Notes under the pieces: model-generated
Seen by the model: only the letters and a program-made list of their open reading frames with translations
The model's database searches: none
Told to the model about the DNA's origin: nothing
Position numbers and translations under genes: made by a program
In this document: in pieces, positions 1 through 7,067 of the stretch
How the letters are laid out: each line of letters begins with the position of its first letter
Numbering within the stretch: the first letter of the stretch is position 1
Source: Bacteroidales bacterium
GTDB taxonomy: Bacteria > Bacteroidota > Bacteroidia > Bacteroidales > DTU049
Reading direction: 5' to 3'
Assembly: GCA_016937255.1 (NCBI GenBank)
Contig: JAFGWG010000036.1
Coordinates: forward strand, 1 to 43,502
Length of the DNA: 43,502 bases

Positions 1-287
1 CAGGAGGATCATGGCAGGGTGTGCGGAGGCTCGATTGCACCTGTTCCATGACCCTCATGCTTCGAGACGAAGGAACGGAGGATCGCCTTCTGGATTGTTT
101 TCCTGGCTTGCTTTTTGAGCGAATTTTTCGTAATTTCGCACCCGCAAATTTGATTAGTTTTTCGTCGCCGAGGTCAATAATTTTCCTCGGCAAAGCCAAA
201 GAAAACTACAACGCCCCCACTTTTAACTTTTTTACTTTTCTCCTTTTTCAATTTTACTTTTCTGAAAGAAGTTCGTAAATTGCGGGT
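1..287. other. Intergenic DNA, no supported gene
   Basis: I see no convincing gene here. The open frame at 21-278 has low-complexity composition and no recognisable domain. A perfect 7-bp hairpin (GCCGAGG 167-173 / CCTCGGC 185-191) lies in the middle. The first 110 bases are visibly richer in G and C than the following gene and carry short GGAGGATC/CGGAGG-like repeats. This may be the edge of an intergenic repeat whose remainder lies left of the window. Confidence 0.5.
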
Positions 288-770
288 ATGAAAAGTATTC
301 TTATTATTCTTATTGTAGTGGTTTCTTTTTATAGTACAAATTCTCATGATTTAACAGGTTACTATAATTGTAATCATAATGGCAAAAGAATTAACCTTCA
401 ACTTAAAGATGATAGTTTTTGTATTATTAAAACGTCAATCTTATTATCACATTTTGTTGACACCTTAAAATGGAGTTACAAAGACGGATTATTGAGTTTT
501 TCAGAAATTGATACAAACTACGTTGAATTTAATGATTCAATTATGTTGATCACAACACCTGAGAGAGCATTATATGCTGACAACCATATTTTGTTTTTTC
601 AGGATAATAGTTTTTTTGTGTTTTACAGTACCGCAATAGATACAGGGTATAGAACTGAGGATTTTTATTTTGTCAGAAAGCAAATTAATGGAGAGGAAGA
701 GAAAACGATAAAGGACTTATTTGGAGATTCAGTAACAATAATGAACAATCTTGGTTATAAATTTGAGTAA
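288..770 (+). CDS. Small exported protein of unknown function
   Basis: A 160-residue protein that I do not recognise. Residues 1-19 form a typical signal peptide: MK followed by a hydrophobic run, ending near STNS. The mature part is acidic and rich in aromatic and beta-forming residues, with short alternating hydrophobic stretches such as FFVFYST and DFYFVRK, so a small beta-rich periplasmic or surface domain is plausible. There is no lipobox cysteine and no C-terminal sorting motif. The gene stands alone between two non-coding repeat-rich stretches and its base composition is more AT-rich than most neighbours, so it may be a recent or fast-evolving accessory gene. The start is the only ATG that retains the signal peptide. 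Whether it is expressed is uncertain. Confidence 0.55.
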   Translation: MKSILIILIVVVSFYSTNSHDLTGYYNCNHNGKRINLQLKDDSFCIIKTSILLSHFVDTLKWSYKDGLLSFSEIDTNYVEFNDSIMLITTPERALYADNHILFFQDNSFFVFYSTAIDTGYRTEDFYFVRKQINGEEEKTIKDLFGDSVTIMNNLGYKFE

Positions 771-791
771 TTTTTATACTGCACTTATGAT

Positions 792-857
792 AAAATCAAA
801 TGCCGCACTTCCCTTCGGCGAGCTCAGTGCAAGCTGCTCAGCATGACATTTGATTTT
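792..857. repeat. Extragenic palindrome with 11-bp terminal inverted repeats
   Basis: AAAATCAAATG (792-802) and CATTTGATTTT (847-857) are perfect reverse complements enclosing a 44-base GC-richer core. The core, read on the minus strand, contains CATGCTGAGCAGC and CGCCGAAGGGAAG, which resemble the CATGCTGAGC...GAAGCATG style repeats common between genes in many bacteria. The resemblance to that repeat type is from memory. It sits in the 449-base gene-free gap 771-1219. Confidence 0.6.
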
Positions 858-899
858 CTTGGTTGCACAGCATCAATGATACTCGTGTCACGCGATGCA

Positions 900-1215
900 T
901 ACTAATCTGCGGAGCAAGTGTCGGCTTGCCGGCACGTAGCTCATCTGCTATAATTTAATAATCTGCGAAATAAGCGTTAATCTGCGGATAAATCACCCCG
1001 GTTGACGCACTCAGATCCGCCACTGTTCAAAGTAGCATTTGGCGGATGCAGAGAGGTCAACCCAAAAGTTCAGCCATATTCTGCCAAATCAGCGTTTTTC
1101 TGCGTTCCATTTCTTCGTGCCCTTAATTCTCTTTGTGTTCTCCGTGTGCTTCGTGGGAAATAAATCTGCATTCCATCTTATGCGTCTTTGCGCCTTGGCG
1201 TGAAACTATTTACGT
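900..1215. repeat. Mosaic of degenerate TCTGCGG / TTTGCG short repeats
   Basis: This gene-free stretch is built from related short words: AATCTGCGG at 904-912, AATCTGCGAAATAAGCG at 960-976, AATCTGCGGATAA at 980-992, and further CTGCG words to about 1105. It ends with TCTTTGTGTTCTCCGTG and TGCGTCTTTGCGCC. The same word family, in the other orientation (TCCGCAGATTAACGCA), flanks the GxxExxY gene at 4545-4931. The block therefore looks like a decayed copy of that repeat family. No open frame with recognisable content lies inside it. Confidence 0.6.
1000..1062. repeat. Two-part inverted repeat with matched spacers
   Basis: GGTTGAC (1000-1006) pairs perfectly with GTCAACC (1056-1062), and ATCCGCC (1015-1021) pairs perfectly with GGCGGAT (1041-1047). 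The two stems are separated by 8 bases on each side, so the RNA or DNA would fold as stem, symmetric 8x8 internal loop, stem, and a 19-base apical loop. It lies within the 900-1215 repeat mosaic and about 160 bases beyond the end of tcdA. Confidence 0.65.
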
Positions 1216-1219
1216 TCCA

Positions 1220-1939
1220 TCAAACCTCAATCCCAAGCAATTTCCTCACCACCACACTTGCCAAAAAAGCCCCATATACATTGGGCATGAAGCTAATGGT
1301 GCCTACAATAGATTTTTGATTGGTGCCGTCTTCAATTTCCATAAATGTGTTTTCCATAACGGGTTCAGGCGAGAAAACCACATCGAATCCAGTGCGTACA
1401 CCCAGTTTATGCAGTCGTTTACGAACATAGAATCCAAGTTTGCAGTGGTGTGAATCGGCGACATCTGAAATTTCAATTTTTTCGGGAGCCATTCTGCTTC
1501 CGCTGCCTAAACTCGATACCAGCTTGTGGCCGTTTTTCACAGCATGATATATGAAGAAAACCTTGGGCGATAGCGTATCAATGGCATCTACAACATAATC
1601 AAATTTGCCTTCCAGCACTTCCGGAATACGGTCATCACGAAGAAATTCCTTATTGGTTTCAATCTGAACATCAGGATTTATGCTTCTGAGACGTTTTTCC
1701 CATTCATCGCATTTGTATTTTCCAATATTTTCTGTTGTGGCAATGATTTGCCGGTTTATATTGGTTTCATTCACCACATCGGCATCGAAAAGAGTGAATT
1801 TGCCAATTCCTGCACGGCAAAGCATTTCGGCGCACATGCCTCCAACACCACCAAGTCCGGCAATCAAAACATGAGAAGAAGCCAGTTTTTCCAGGGATTC
1901 TTTGTTGAGTAATAATTCAGTCCTGTCTTGCCAGCCCAT
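1220..1939 (-). CDS. tcdA: tRNA threonylcarbamoyladenosine dehydratase (TcdA/CsdL family)
   Basis: E1/ThiF-superfamily enzyme expected to convert t6A37 of tRNAs to its cyclic form ct6A by ATP-dependent dehydration. The 239-residue protein has the family features in order: WQDRTELLL near the N-terminus, a Rossmann ATP site G28-x-G30-x-x-G33, the DxDxVxxxNxxRQ segment typical of ThiF proteins, DAIDTL in the middle, and an AFLASVVVRKLLG helix at the C-terminus. An in-frame TTG two codons upstream is possible, but the ATG at 1939 gives the usual family N-terminus. It overlaps the 3' end of the TatD gene by 23 bases, so the two are almost certainly co-transcribed. It is the last gene of the 4345-1220 cluster, and repeat DNA follows it. 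Confidence 0.9.
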   Translation of the reverse strand: MGWQDRTELLLNKESLEKLASSHVLIAGLGGVGGMCAEMLCRAGIGKFTLFDADVVNETNINRQIIATTENIGKYKCDEWEKRLRSINPDVQIETNKEFLRDDRIPEVLEGKFDYVVDAIDTLSPKVFFIYHAVKNGHKLVSSLGSGSRMAPEKIEISDVADSHHCKLGFYVRKRLHKLGVRTGFDVVFSPEPVMENTFMEIEDGTNQKSIVGTISFMPNVYGAFLASVVVRKLLGIEV

Positions 1940-2561
1940 CTCCAAAAATATTTTTAAAGTTCAAATAGATCTGTTTCTTAAGAAGATCTGCATCCGTATT
2001 TCTTATTTCTGCAAGCTTTTCATAAACCGTTGAAATAGCATCATTGCGGTCATCGGTTTCGCAGAAAATTCTTTCTTCATCGATATGCTCCCATACGTAT
2101 TCGTTTTTGGCTGATAGACCAAATGAATAATACATATCATTGTCTTTAAGCTGATGAATAATGTCAATTTTGCCTGTAAAGCCATGCCAGATGTAAGTAA
2201 GATCAGGATATTCCTTGATAATTCGCCCAATAATATGAGACGCTCTTACCAAGTGCAGAATTACCGGTTTTTTGTATTTCTGTGCCAATTTAAAATGAGC
2301 ATGCAGGAGTTCTTCTTGCTCAAATTGCGAAAGTGGCGAGCGTAGTAAATCAAATCCGCATTCACCAATGGCAATGCATTTATCCGGATGGGCTTTTATA
2401 ATTTCTTCTACCTGATCAATGGTATATTTATTGGCATGCCATGGATGGATACCCACAGAAAAGAATGATTCCGGAAGATTTTCCCCCGGAATCAAATTAT
2501 AAATGCGAATTGCATCAGCATTTTGCTGGTTGATATGTGTGTGAATATCAATAAAATGCAT
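1917..2561 (-). CDS. TatD-family metal-dependent hydrolase
   Basis: Amidohydrolase-fold TatD family; characterised relatives are Mg-dependent 3'-5' exonucleases or deoxyribonucleases. Visible motifs in order: metal-binding H7-x-H9 in FIDIHTHIN, GIHPWH, E67 in AIGECGFD, HLVRASH, WHGFTG, and ETDDRND carrying the C-terminal acidic ligand. At 214 residues it is shorter than E. coli TatD (about 260). This fits a compact Bacteroidota subgroup and does not look like truncation, because every motif is present. It starts 8 bases after the hydro-lyase stop and overlaps tcdA. The exact substrate cannot be read from the sequence. Confidence 0.85.
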   Translation of the reverse strand: MHFIDIHTHINQQNADAIRIYNLIPGENLPESFFSVGIHPWHANKYTIDQVEEIIKAHPDKCIAIGECGFDLLRSPLSQFEQEELLHAHFKLAQKYKKPVILHLVRASHIIGRIIKEYPDLTYIWHGFTGKIDIIHQLKDNDMYYSFGLSAKNEYVWEHIDEERIFCETDDRNDAISTVYEKLAEIRNTDADLLKKQIYLNFKNIFGDGLARQD

Positions 2562-2569
2562 GATTTGCT

Positions 2570-4345
2570 CTAGTTCTTTTTATAGAAATTTACGAGTCCC
2601 TTATTTTCGAAAATATTCATCAGTTTTTCAGGTGGTGGACTGAATTTGAATTGCTTTTCTCCAATAAAAATGGTTCCTGTAGTGAAATCAATGTCAACTT
2701 TGTCACCAGCTTTATAAGCATCAACAGCTTCTTTCAATACAATAATGGGAAGTCCTTGGTTGATAGATGAACGATAGAAAATTCGGTTTACAGATTTGCA
2801 TATTACAGCTTTAACACCTGCTTGTCCGAGACCTACCGCAGGATGTTCTCTTGAGCTCCCACAACCGAAATTGGCGCCGGCAATAATGATTTGTCCTTCG
2901 GCAAGTTTCTCAGGGAAACTGGCATCAAAATCAATAAAAAGATAAGGCCTGATTTTCTCTGGCTCACTACTTTTAATATTATAGGTGAGATTACCGGCAA
3001 ACATGGCGTCGGTATTCAGATTGTCAACATCGGAATAATTCCAGGTCATATCCAAAAGACGATTTTCACCTTCTGGAATGGTCATGGTTTCACTCTGCTC
3101 ACTTGCATATGGGAATTTATTTTGAGTTTTAACGGTACGAGGGTCAGTAATTTTTCCGGCAAGCGCAGATGCAGCAACCGTAGCAGGTGATGCAAGATAA
3201 ATATTGGCTTTCTTATTGCCCATGCGGCCGAGGAAATTTCGGTTCGCAGTAGATATAACATTGATATCATCGGCAGGAATTCCTTGTCCGGTTCCAAGAC
3301 ATGGACCACAGGATGGTGCGAGAATATTGGCTCCGGCACGAATGAAAGTCTCAATCAATCCTTCTTCCATAGCCAACATATAAATCATTTGTGATGCAGG
3401 AATAACAAGCAGTTGGAAGTTTGGAGGAACTTTATTGCCTTTCAAAACGGCAGCAGCTTCGCGTAAATCTTCAAGACGGCCATTGGTGCATGTTCCTATT
3501 AAAGCCTGATGAATAGGAGTGCCTTCAACTTCGCTTACGGCTTTTACATTGTCAACATGATGAGGAGCAGCCACAACCGGGTAAATCTCATTTAGGTTGA
3601 TTTCAATCTCTTGGGCATAAATGGCATCTTCATCTGCCCAAATGCCTTCTACTTTTTCACCTAGAAAATCAAAAAGTACATCATCGGCAGGGAAAGCTGC
3701 ATTTTTTGCCCCCATTTCCGAAGCCAGGTTGGCAATGGTCATACGATCGCTTACGGTGAGTGTTTTCACACCTTCACCATGATATTCGATAGACATATAG
3801 TCGGCGCCTGATGAACCGATCATTCCGATGATCCACAGGGCAAGATCTTTTGCATACACACCCTGACAGAGTTTGCCGTTGAGGGTGATTTTAATGGTTT
3901 CCGGCACGCGGAACCAGGTTTCTGATGCTTTCCACAAACCGGCAGTTTCAGTGCGGTCGATTCCGGCGGCAAATGAATTGAATGCTCCGGCTGTACAGGT
4001 GTGGCTGTCGGAACCCACAACGATCATTTTGGGTTTAGCATACAAAGAAACGATCTGGTGGCAAATGCCTTTACCCACATCGTGAAATTTTTCAATTCCC
4101 TGTTCGGTAACTAAATTACGAATAAATTGATAATCGTTTGCCAGAGCGGCACTGGTAGGAGGTGCATTATGATCGAGGACAATCAATAATTGATTGGGAT
4201 CGGCTACTTTCTCGCCACCCATTTTCCTAAATGTTCCTGCAATACTTGCGGTATTATCATGCGAAAGAACAATGTCGGGTTTCGCAAATACAATGCTTCC
4301 TGTAGAAGCGTTGAAGATCTTTTCTGCAAATGTTTTTCCGGCCAT
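2570..4345 (-). CDS. Fused aconitase / isopropylmalate dehydratase-type hydro-lyase
   Basis: A 591-residue [4Fe-4S] hydro-lyase. The large-subunit domain (about 1-420) has GSDSHTCTAG and the three cluster cysteines C286 (IGTCTNGR), C346 and C349 (APSCGPCLG). The swivel domain follows on the same chain, with GANFGCGSSREHP at about 490-502. The WFRVPETIK and TNGRLEDL motifs match the LeuC type-2/homoaconitase-like branch, where large and small subunits are usually separate proteins. The fused layout at this length is the one annotated as small, Aquifex-type aconitase. No leucine or lysine biosynthesis gene is nearby, so aconitase in the TCA cycle is my preferred role. Isopropylmalate or homoaconitate dehydratase cannot be excluded. 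It leads a minus-strand cluster with tatD and tcdA. Confidence 0.85.
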   Translation of the reverse strand: MAGKTFAEKIFNASTGSIVFAKPDIVLSHDNTASIAGTFRKMGGEKVADPNQLLIVLDHNAPPTSAALANDYQFIRNLVTEQGIEKFHDVGKGICHQIVSLYAKPKMIVVGSDSHTCTAGAFNSFAAGIDRTETAGLWKASETWFRVPETIKITLNGKLCQGVYAKDLALWIIGMIGSSGADYMSIEYHGEGVKTLTVSDRMTIANLASEMGAKNAAFPADDVLFDFLGEKVEGIWADEDAIYAQEIEINLNEIYPVVAAPHHVDNVKAVSEVEGTPIHQALIGTCTNGRLEDLREAAAVLKGNKVPPNFQLLVIPASQMIYMLAMEEGLIETFIRAGANILAPSCGPCLGTGQGIPADDINVISTANRNFLGRMGNKKANIYLASPATVAASALAGKITDPRTVKTQNKFPYASEQSETMTIPEGENRLLDMTWNYSDVDNLNTDAMFAGNLTYNIKSSEPEKIRPYLFIDFDASFPEKLAEGQIIIAGANFGCGSSREHPAVGLGQAGVKAVICKSVNRIFYRSSINQGLPIIVLKEAVDAYKAGDKVDIDFTTGTIFIGEKQFKFSPPPEKLMNIFENKGLVNFYKKN

Positions 4346-4367
4346 AATTAGTCGATTTTATTTCATG

Positions 4368-4375
4368 CAAAGATG
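4368..4375 (-). promoter_or_regulatory. Possible -7 element of the hydro-lyase gene
   Basis: On the minus strand the bases read CATCTTTG, one base off the Bacteroidota -7 consensus TAnnTTTG, 22 bases before the ATG at 4345. The same variant, CATCTTTGCA, precedes the plug gene and its truncated copy. No clear -33 TTG was found at the expected distance. Confidence 0.4.
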
Positions 4376-4441
4376 CATAAAATTTTGGTATTTAAAGTCG
4401 GTTTTTCGATGAATTTTTATCCGTAGGTATTCCTGTTTTTG

Positions 4442-4500
4442 TCCGCAGATTAACGCATATTTCGCAGATTTTTTGAAATTAAAGCAGATTCTCGCAGATA
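4442..4500 (+). repeat. Left copy of the TCCGCAGATTAACGCA repeat
   Basis: TCCGCAGATTAACGCA (4442-4457) is followed by degenerate iterations: TTTCGCAGATT, AAGCAGATT and CTCGCAGATA. The first 16 bases are identical to 4959-4974 on the other side of the GxxExxY gene, so the gene is bracketed by direct repeats about 517 bases apart. Confidence 0.8.
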
Positions 4501-4544
4501 GTTTTAATAATTCGCCGGGGCAAATAATTAAAACACAAATATTC

Positions 4545-4931
4545 TTATTTATTATTTGACATTACTAGTCTTCTGTGTTCCAAACTTTTGTTTCCAAAGT
4601 TCACCAACAAGCCAACTGTAAAACCAGATGCCTTCAGATAATTCAGGATCTGCCCATAGAGTTCCATTGAAATTTCTGATAATGCTTTAATTTCAACAAT
4701 TATATTATCATAACATATAAAGTCTGCTGTATAATTTCTATTTAACTTGACTCCTTTATATTCAATCGGAAGTATAACTTCATGCTGAAATGGGATTTTT
4801 CTTTTTCCAAACTCAATCATCAAAGCATCATGATATACGCCCTCAAGAAAACCTGAACCCAACACTGAATGAACTTCCATTGCGGCTCCGATGATCTGAT
4901 AGGTTTCATTTTTGAAGTCGAAATCTTCCAT
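4545..4931 (-). CDS. GxxExxY protein (PD-(D/E)xK nuclease-like)
   Basis: A 128-residue member of the GxxExxY family, which is assigned to the PD-(D/E)xK nuclease fold. The name motif is present as G27-F-L-E30-G-V-Y33, and a nuclease-like core follows: D70 in YTADF and E80-I-K82 in IIVEIKA. The C-terminal helix GQILNYLKASGFTVGLLVNFG is typical of the family. The molecular role of the family is not established. Related genes are often found as isolated units in variable intergenic DNA, and this one fits: it is bracketed by short repeats and sits between two housekeeping clusters. The ATG at 4931 leaves the usual short N-terminus before the first helix. All motif residues are intact, so it is probably functional. 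Confidence 0.88.
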   Translation of the reverse strand: MEDFDFKNETYQIIGAAMEVHSVLGSGFLEGVYHDALMIEFGKRKIPFQHEVILPIEYKGVKLNRNYTADFICYDNIIVEIKALSEISMELYGQILNYLKASGFTVGLLVNFGNKSLEHRRLVMSNNK

Positions 4932-4956
4932 TTCTTTTTCTCAAAGATAGAAATTT

Positions 4957-5100
4957 TATCCGCAGATTAACGCAAATTACGCAGAAAATTAGCACTTTTC
5001 GAATCAGGCAAAGCCTGATTCTTTCTGCGTTAATGTGAACGATTGCGGCAAGGAATAATTTTAAGTATTTTCTGCGAGAATCTGTGTAATCTGCGGATAA
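4957..5100. repeat. Right repeat block: direct plus inverted TCCGCAGATTA copies
   Basis: A direct copy (TCCGCAGATTAACGCA, 4959-4974) is followed by an inverted copy at about 5068-5098, read on the minus strand as ATCCGCAGATTACACAG then ATTCTCGCAGAAAA. Between them lies a perfect 9-bp hairpin, GAATCAGGC (5001-5009) / GCCTGATTC (5013-5021). The open frame at 4906-5118 on the minus strand is repeat-derived and is not annotated as a gene. Confidence 0.75.
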
Positions 5101-5219
5101 AAAATAAAGGATAATCATCGGATCTCAGAGTTTCAATTTGAAATTCATTTTTTGCAAATTCTCCCTCCCTCGAAGTAGATTGCATCTATGATTAAACTAT
5201 ATTGAGAATCAGGCAAATA

Positions 5220-6008
5220 TCAAATCTTCAAGGTGAAATTCATTTTCTGAAGATTGGAATTCTTAATCAATAATCCAAAATAAAAGAAATCCAAGCCGGC
5301 CTCAAAACGATTATCTGTAATCATCGAGTTCCAGAAATCTTCCATATCCGATGAGTAATAAATATCGTCCACTGCAATAATGGCAATATCAGATAAAGCA
5401 GGGTAAATCTGATTTAGATAATCTGTGCTGGCTGCTCCTGAATGATGCCCATCCATGAAAACGAAATCAATATTTTGGTTTTCCTTAATATAATCAGGCA
5501 AAAGATCTTTGAAAAGCCCCGTTTTTGATTCGATACTACCTTCTTTGGCTATGGCTAAACTCGTTTCAGCTTTCTCAGCAATAGCGCTCACTCCTTCCAT
5601 GGTGCAAATGCTGGCTTCTGGATTGAAAAAGTGCATGCACAGACTTGTGGTGCCAAAAGCAGTTCCCAATTCCAAGATTTTTTTTGCATTAATATAAGAC
5701 GCTGCTGCAGAGATACATGCTGCCTGATGAATGGGCTTGGAAGTACGTTTAAATATTTCAGCAACTGTAGATTTAATAGTTCCACCGCGTGCACCTGGAT
5801 CTTCAAATTCAATAAGAGTTTTATCTGAGGCAAATACCTTTCGAAGGTTTTTAAGCTCATCTTCCGCTTGCTTGTTAAGGAAATTTCTTGCGCGCATTGC
5901 GTTATATAGCTCATACAAAAATGGCGAGTGTAAAGCAAAGCTACTTTGTGATCTGCGACGGAAAGAAAGATATTTTTTTAAACGAAAAAGTGCCCGTTCG
6001 CTTCTCAT
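5220..6008 (-). CDS. Class I SAM-dependent methyltransferase (O-methyltransferase-like)
   Basis: A 262-residue Rossmann-fold methyltransferase. The SAM-binding glycine motif is ILELGTAFGTTSL (about residues 109-121), preceded by HQAACISAAASY. The acidic post-motif segment is FVFMDGHHSG (about 180-189), and VDDIYYS follows, as in caffeoyl-CoA-like O-methyltransferases. The N-terminal FALHSPFLYELYN element is a hallmark of a Bacteroidota-specific subgroup. There is no signal peptide, so it is cytoplasmic. Its ATG overlaps the TGA of the DAHP synthase gene (6005-6008), which implies coupled translation. The substrate is unknown. It is the last gene of the long minus-strand run that begins with czcA. 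Confidence 0.8.
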   Translation of the reverse strand: MRSERALFRLKKYLSFRRRSQSSFALHSPFLYELYNAMRARNFLNKQAEDELKNLRKVFASDKTLIEFEDPGARGGTIKSTVAEIFKRTSKPIHQAACISAAASYINAKKILELGTAFGTTSLCMHFFNPEASICTMEGVSAIAEKAETSLAIAKEGSIESKTGLFKDLLPDYIKENQNIDFVFMDGHHSGAASTDYLNQIYPALSDIAIIAVDDIYYSSDMEDFWNSMITDNRFEAGLDFFYFGLLIKNSNLQKMNFTLKI

Positions 6009-7063
6009 TGGCTTTTGTTTTTGCTATCATTCATTATTTCCAGCTGTATACGCAGCGATTCATCGTGCATACTTTTTAGTAATCCTTTTAGAAAGTTCTT
6101 GTCAATTTTGCTTTTTTCACCTGAAGATAAGCGGTTTTGTAAAACTTCCCTCCAACGGTCAAATTGAAGAACACTAATATTATTTTCTTTTTTTATTTGT
6201 CCCATGCGACGAATGATTTCTAAACGCTGGGCGAGAATTTTAATCAGTCTTTCATCTGTTTCATCAAGTTCCTCACGAAGTTCTTGTATGGAAATGCCAT
6301 CGCAGCAGGCTGTAGTTCTTTGTCTTAAGCTATCCATCAGTTTGTGAAAATCTTCTGGCGAAATTTGTTGTGCTGCATCTGATAAAGCATTTTTTGCATC
6401 CGCATGTACTTCAATCATAAGCCCGTCGGCTTCCATATCAATTGCTTCCTGTGCAAGAATTGGAATATATGCTGCTTTCCCAGCCATATGACTTGGATCA
6501 GCCAGTATAGGTATATTAGGAAAACGACTTTTCATTTCTGCAAAAATGGACCAAAGCGGCTCATTGCGGTACACCGTTTCATCGTATGTTGCAAATCCAC
6601 GATGAATTAAGGCAGTGATTTCAATATTTCGGCTTAATAATTTGTCAACTGCACCGGCCCATAAGTGAATATCGGGTACAATCGGGTTTTTAACCATGAC
6701 CTTCAGTCCTGTGTTTTCAAGTGCTTCTGCCAGTTCGTCCACGGTAAAAGGATTGGCAACACTTCGGGCACCCAGCCATACATGATTTATTCCGGCATCG
6801 AGGCATGCTTTTACATGATCTGCTGTTCCAACTTCTGTGGCAACCGGGATGCCAAACTCTTGTTGAACTTTGACAAGGTATTTTAATCCTTCGTTTTGTG
6901 GCCCTTTATAAGTATTGTGTAAGGATCTGGGTTTCCAGATTCCAGCTCTGAAAATATCAATTTTTGTTTTGGAAAGTATCTGTTCAGCCGTATCCATGCA
7001 TAGCTTTTCCGATTCTGCACTGCAGGGACCGGCAATCAGCATAGATATTTTATTTTCCGGCAT
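6005..7063 (-). CDS. Bifunctional DAHP synthase / chorismate mutase type II
   Basis: First step of aromatic amino acid synthesis (PEP plus erythrose-4-phosphate to DAHP) joined to chorismate mutase (chorismate to prephenate). The 352-residue protein has a class I-beta-like DAHP synthase/KDO8P synthase barrel. Its motifs are GPCSAES (12-18), FRAGIWKPR, ATEVGTADH, WLGARSVANPF, NPIVPDIH, LIHRGF, ADPSHMAG and IEVHADAKNA. From about residue 257 an AroQ-type mutase helix bundle follows, with DETDERLIKILAQR and R-xx-GQIKKE. Longer upstream extension would run into ychF; the ATG at 7063 is preferred because it begins just before the barrel and lies 4 bases after the ychF stop. The mutase domain may provide feedback control by prephenate or aromatic amino acids, but this is inference from the family. 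Confidence 0.93.
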   Translation of the reverse strand: MPENKISMLIAGPCSAESEKLCMDTAEQILSKTKIDIFRAGIWKPRSLHNTYKGPQNEGLKYLVKVQQEFGIPVATEVGTADHVKACLDAGINHVWLGARSVANPFTVDELAEALENTGLKVMVKNPIVPDIHLWAGAVDKLLSRNIEITALIHRGFATYDETVYRNEPLWSIFAEMKSRFPNIPILADPSHMAGKAAYIPILAQEAIDMEADGLMIEVHADAKNALSDAAQQISPEDFHKLMDSLRQRTTACCDGISIQELREELDETDERLIKILAQRLEIIRRMGQIKKENNISVLQFDRWREVLQNRLSSGEKSKIDKNFLKGLLKSMHDESLRIQLEIMNDSKNKSQ

Positions 7064-7067
7064 AGTA

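Noticed and set aside
21-278. 85-codon open frame at the left edge
   Set aside because: No domain, no signal peptide, irregular composition and a hairpin inside it; looks like chance reading through intergenic DNA.
1133-1453. 106-codon plus-strand frame across the tcdA 3' end
   Set aside because: Mostly antisense to tcdA, which has full motif support; its first part lies in degenerate repeats.
4906-5118. 70-codon minus-strand frame
   Set aside because: Made of the TCCGCAGATTA repeat block and overlaps the start of the GxxExxY gene; no coding features.
5731-6177. 148-codon plus-strand frame across two minus-strand genes
   Set aside because: It spans the ATGA overlap of two well-supported genes on the other strand and has no domain.
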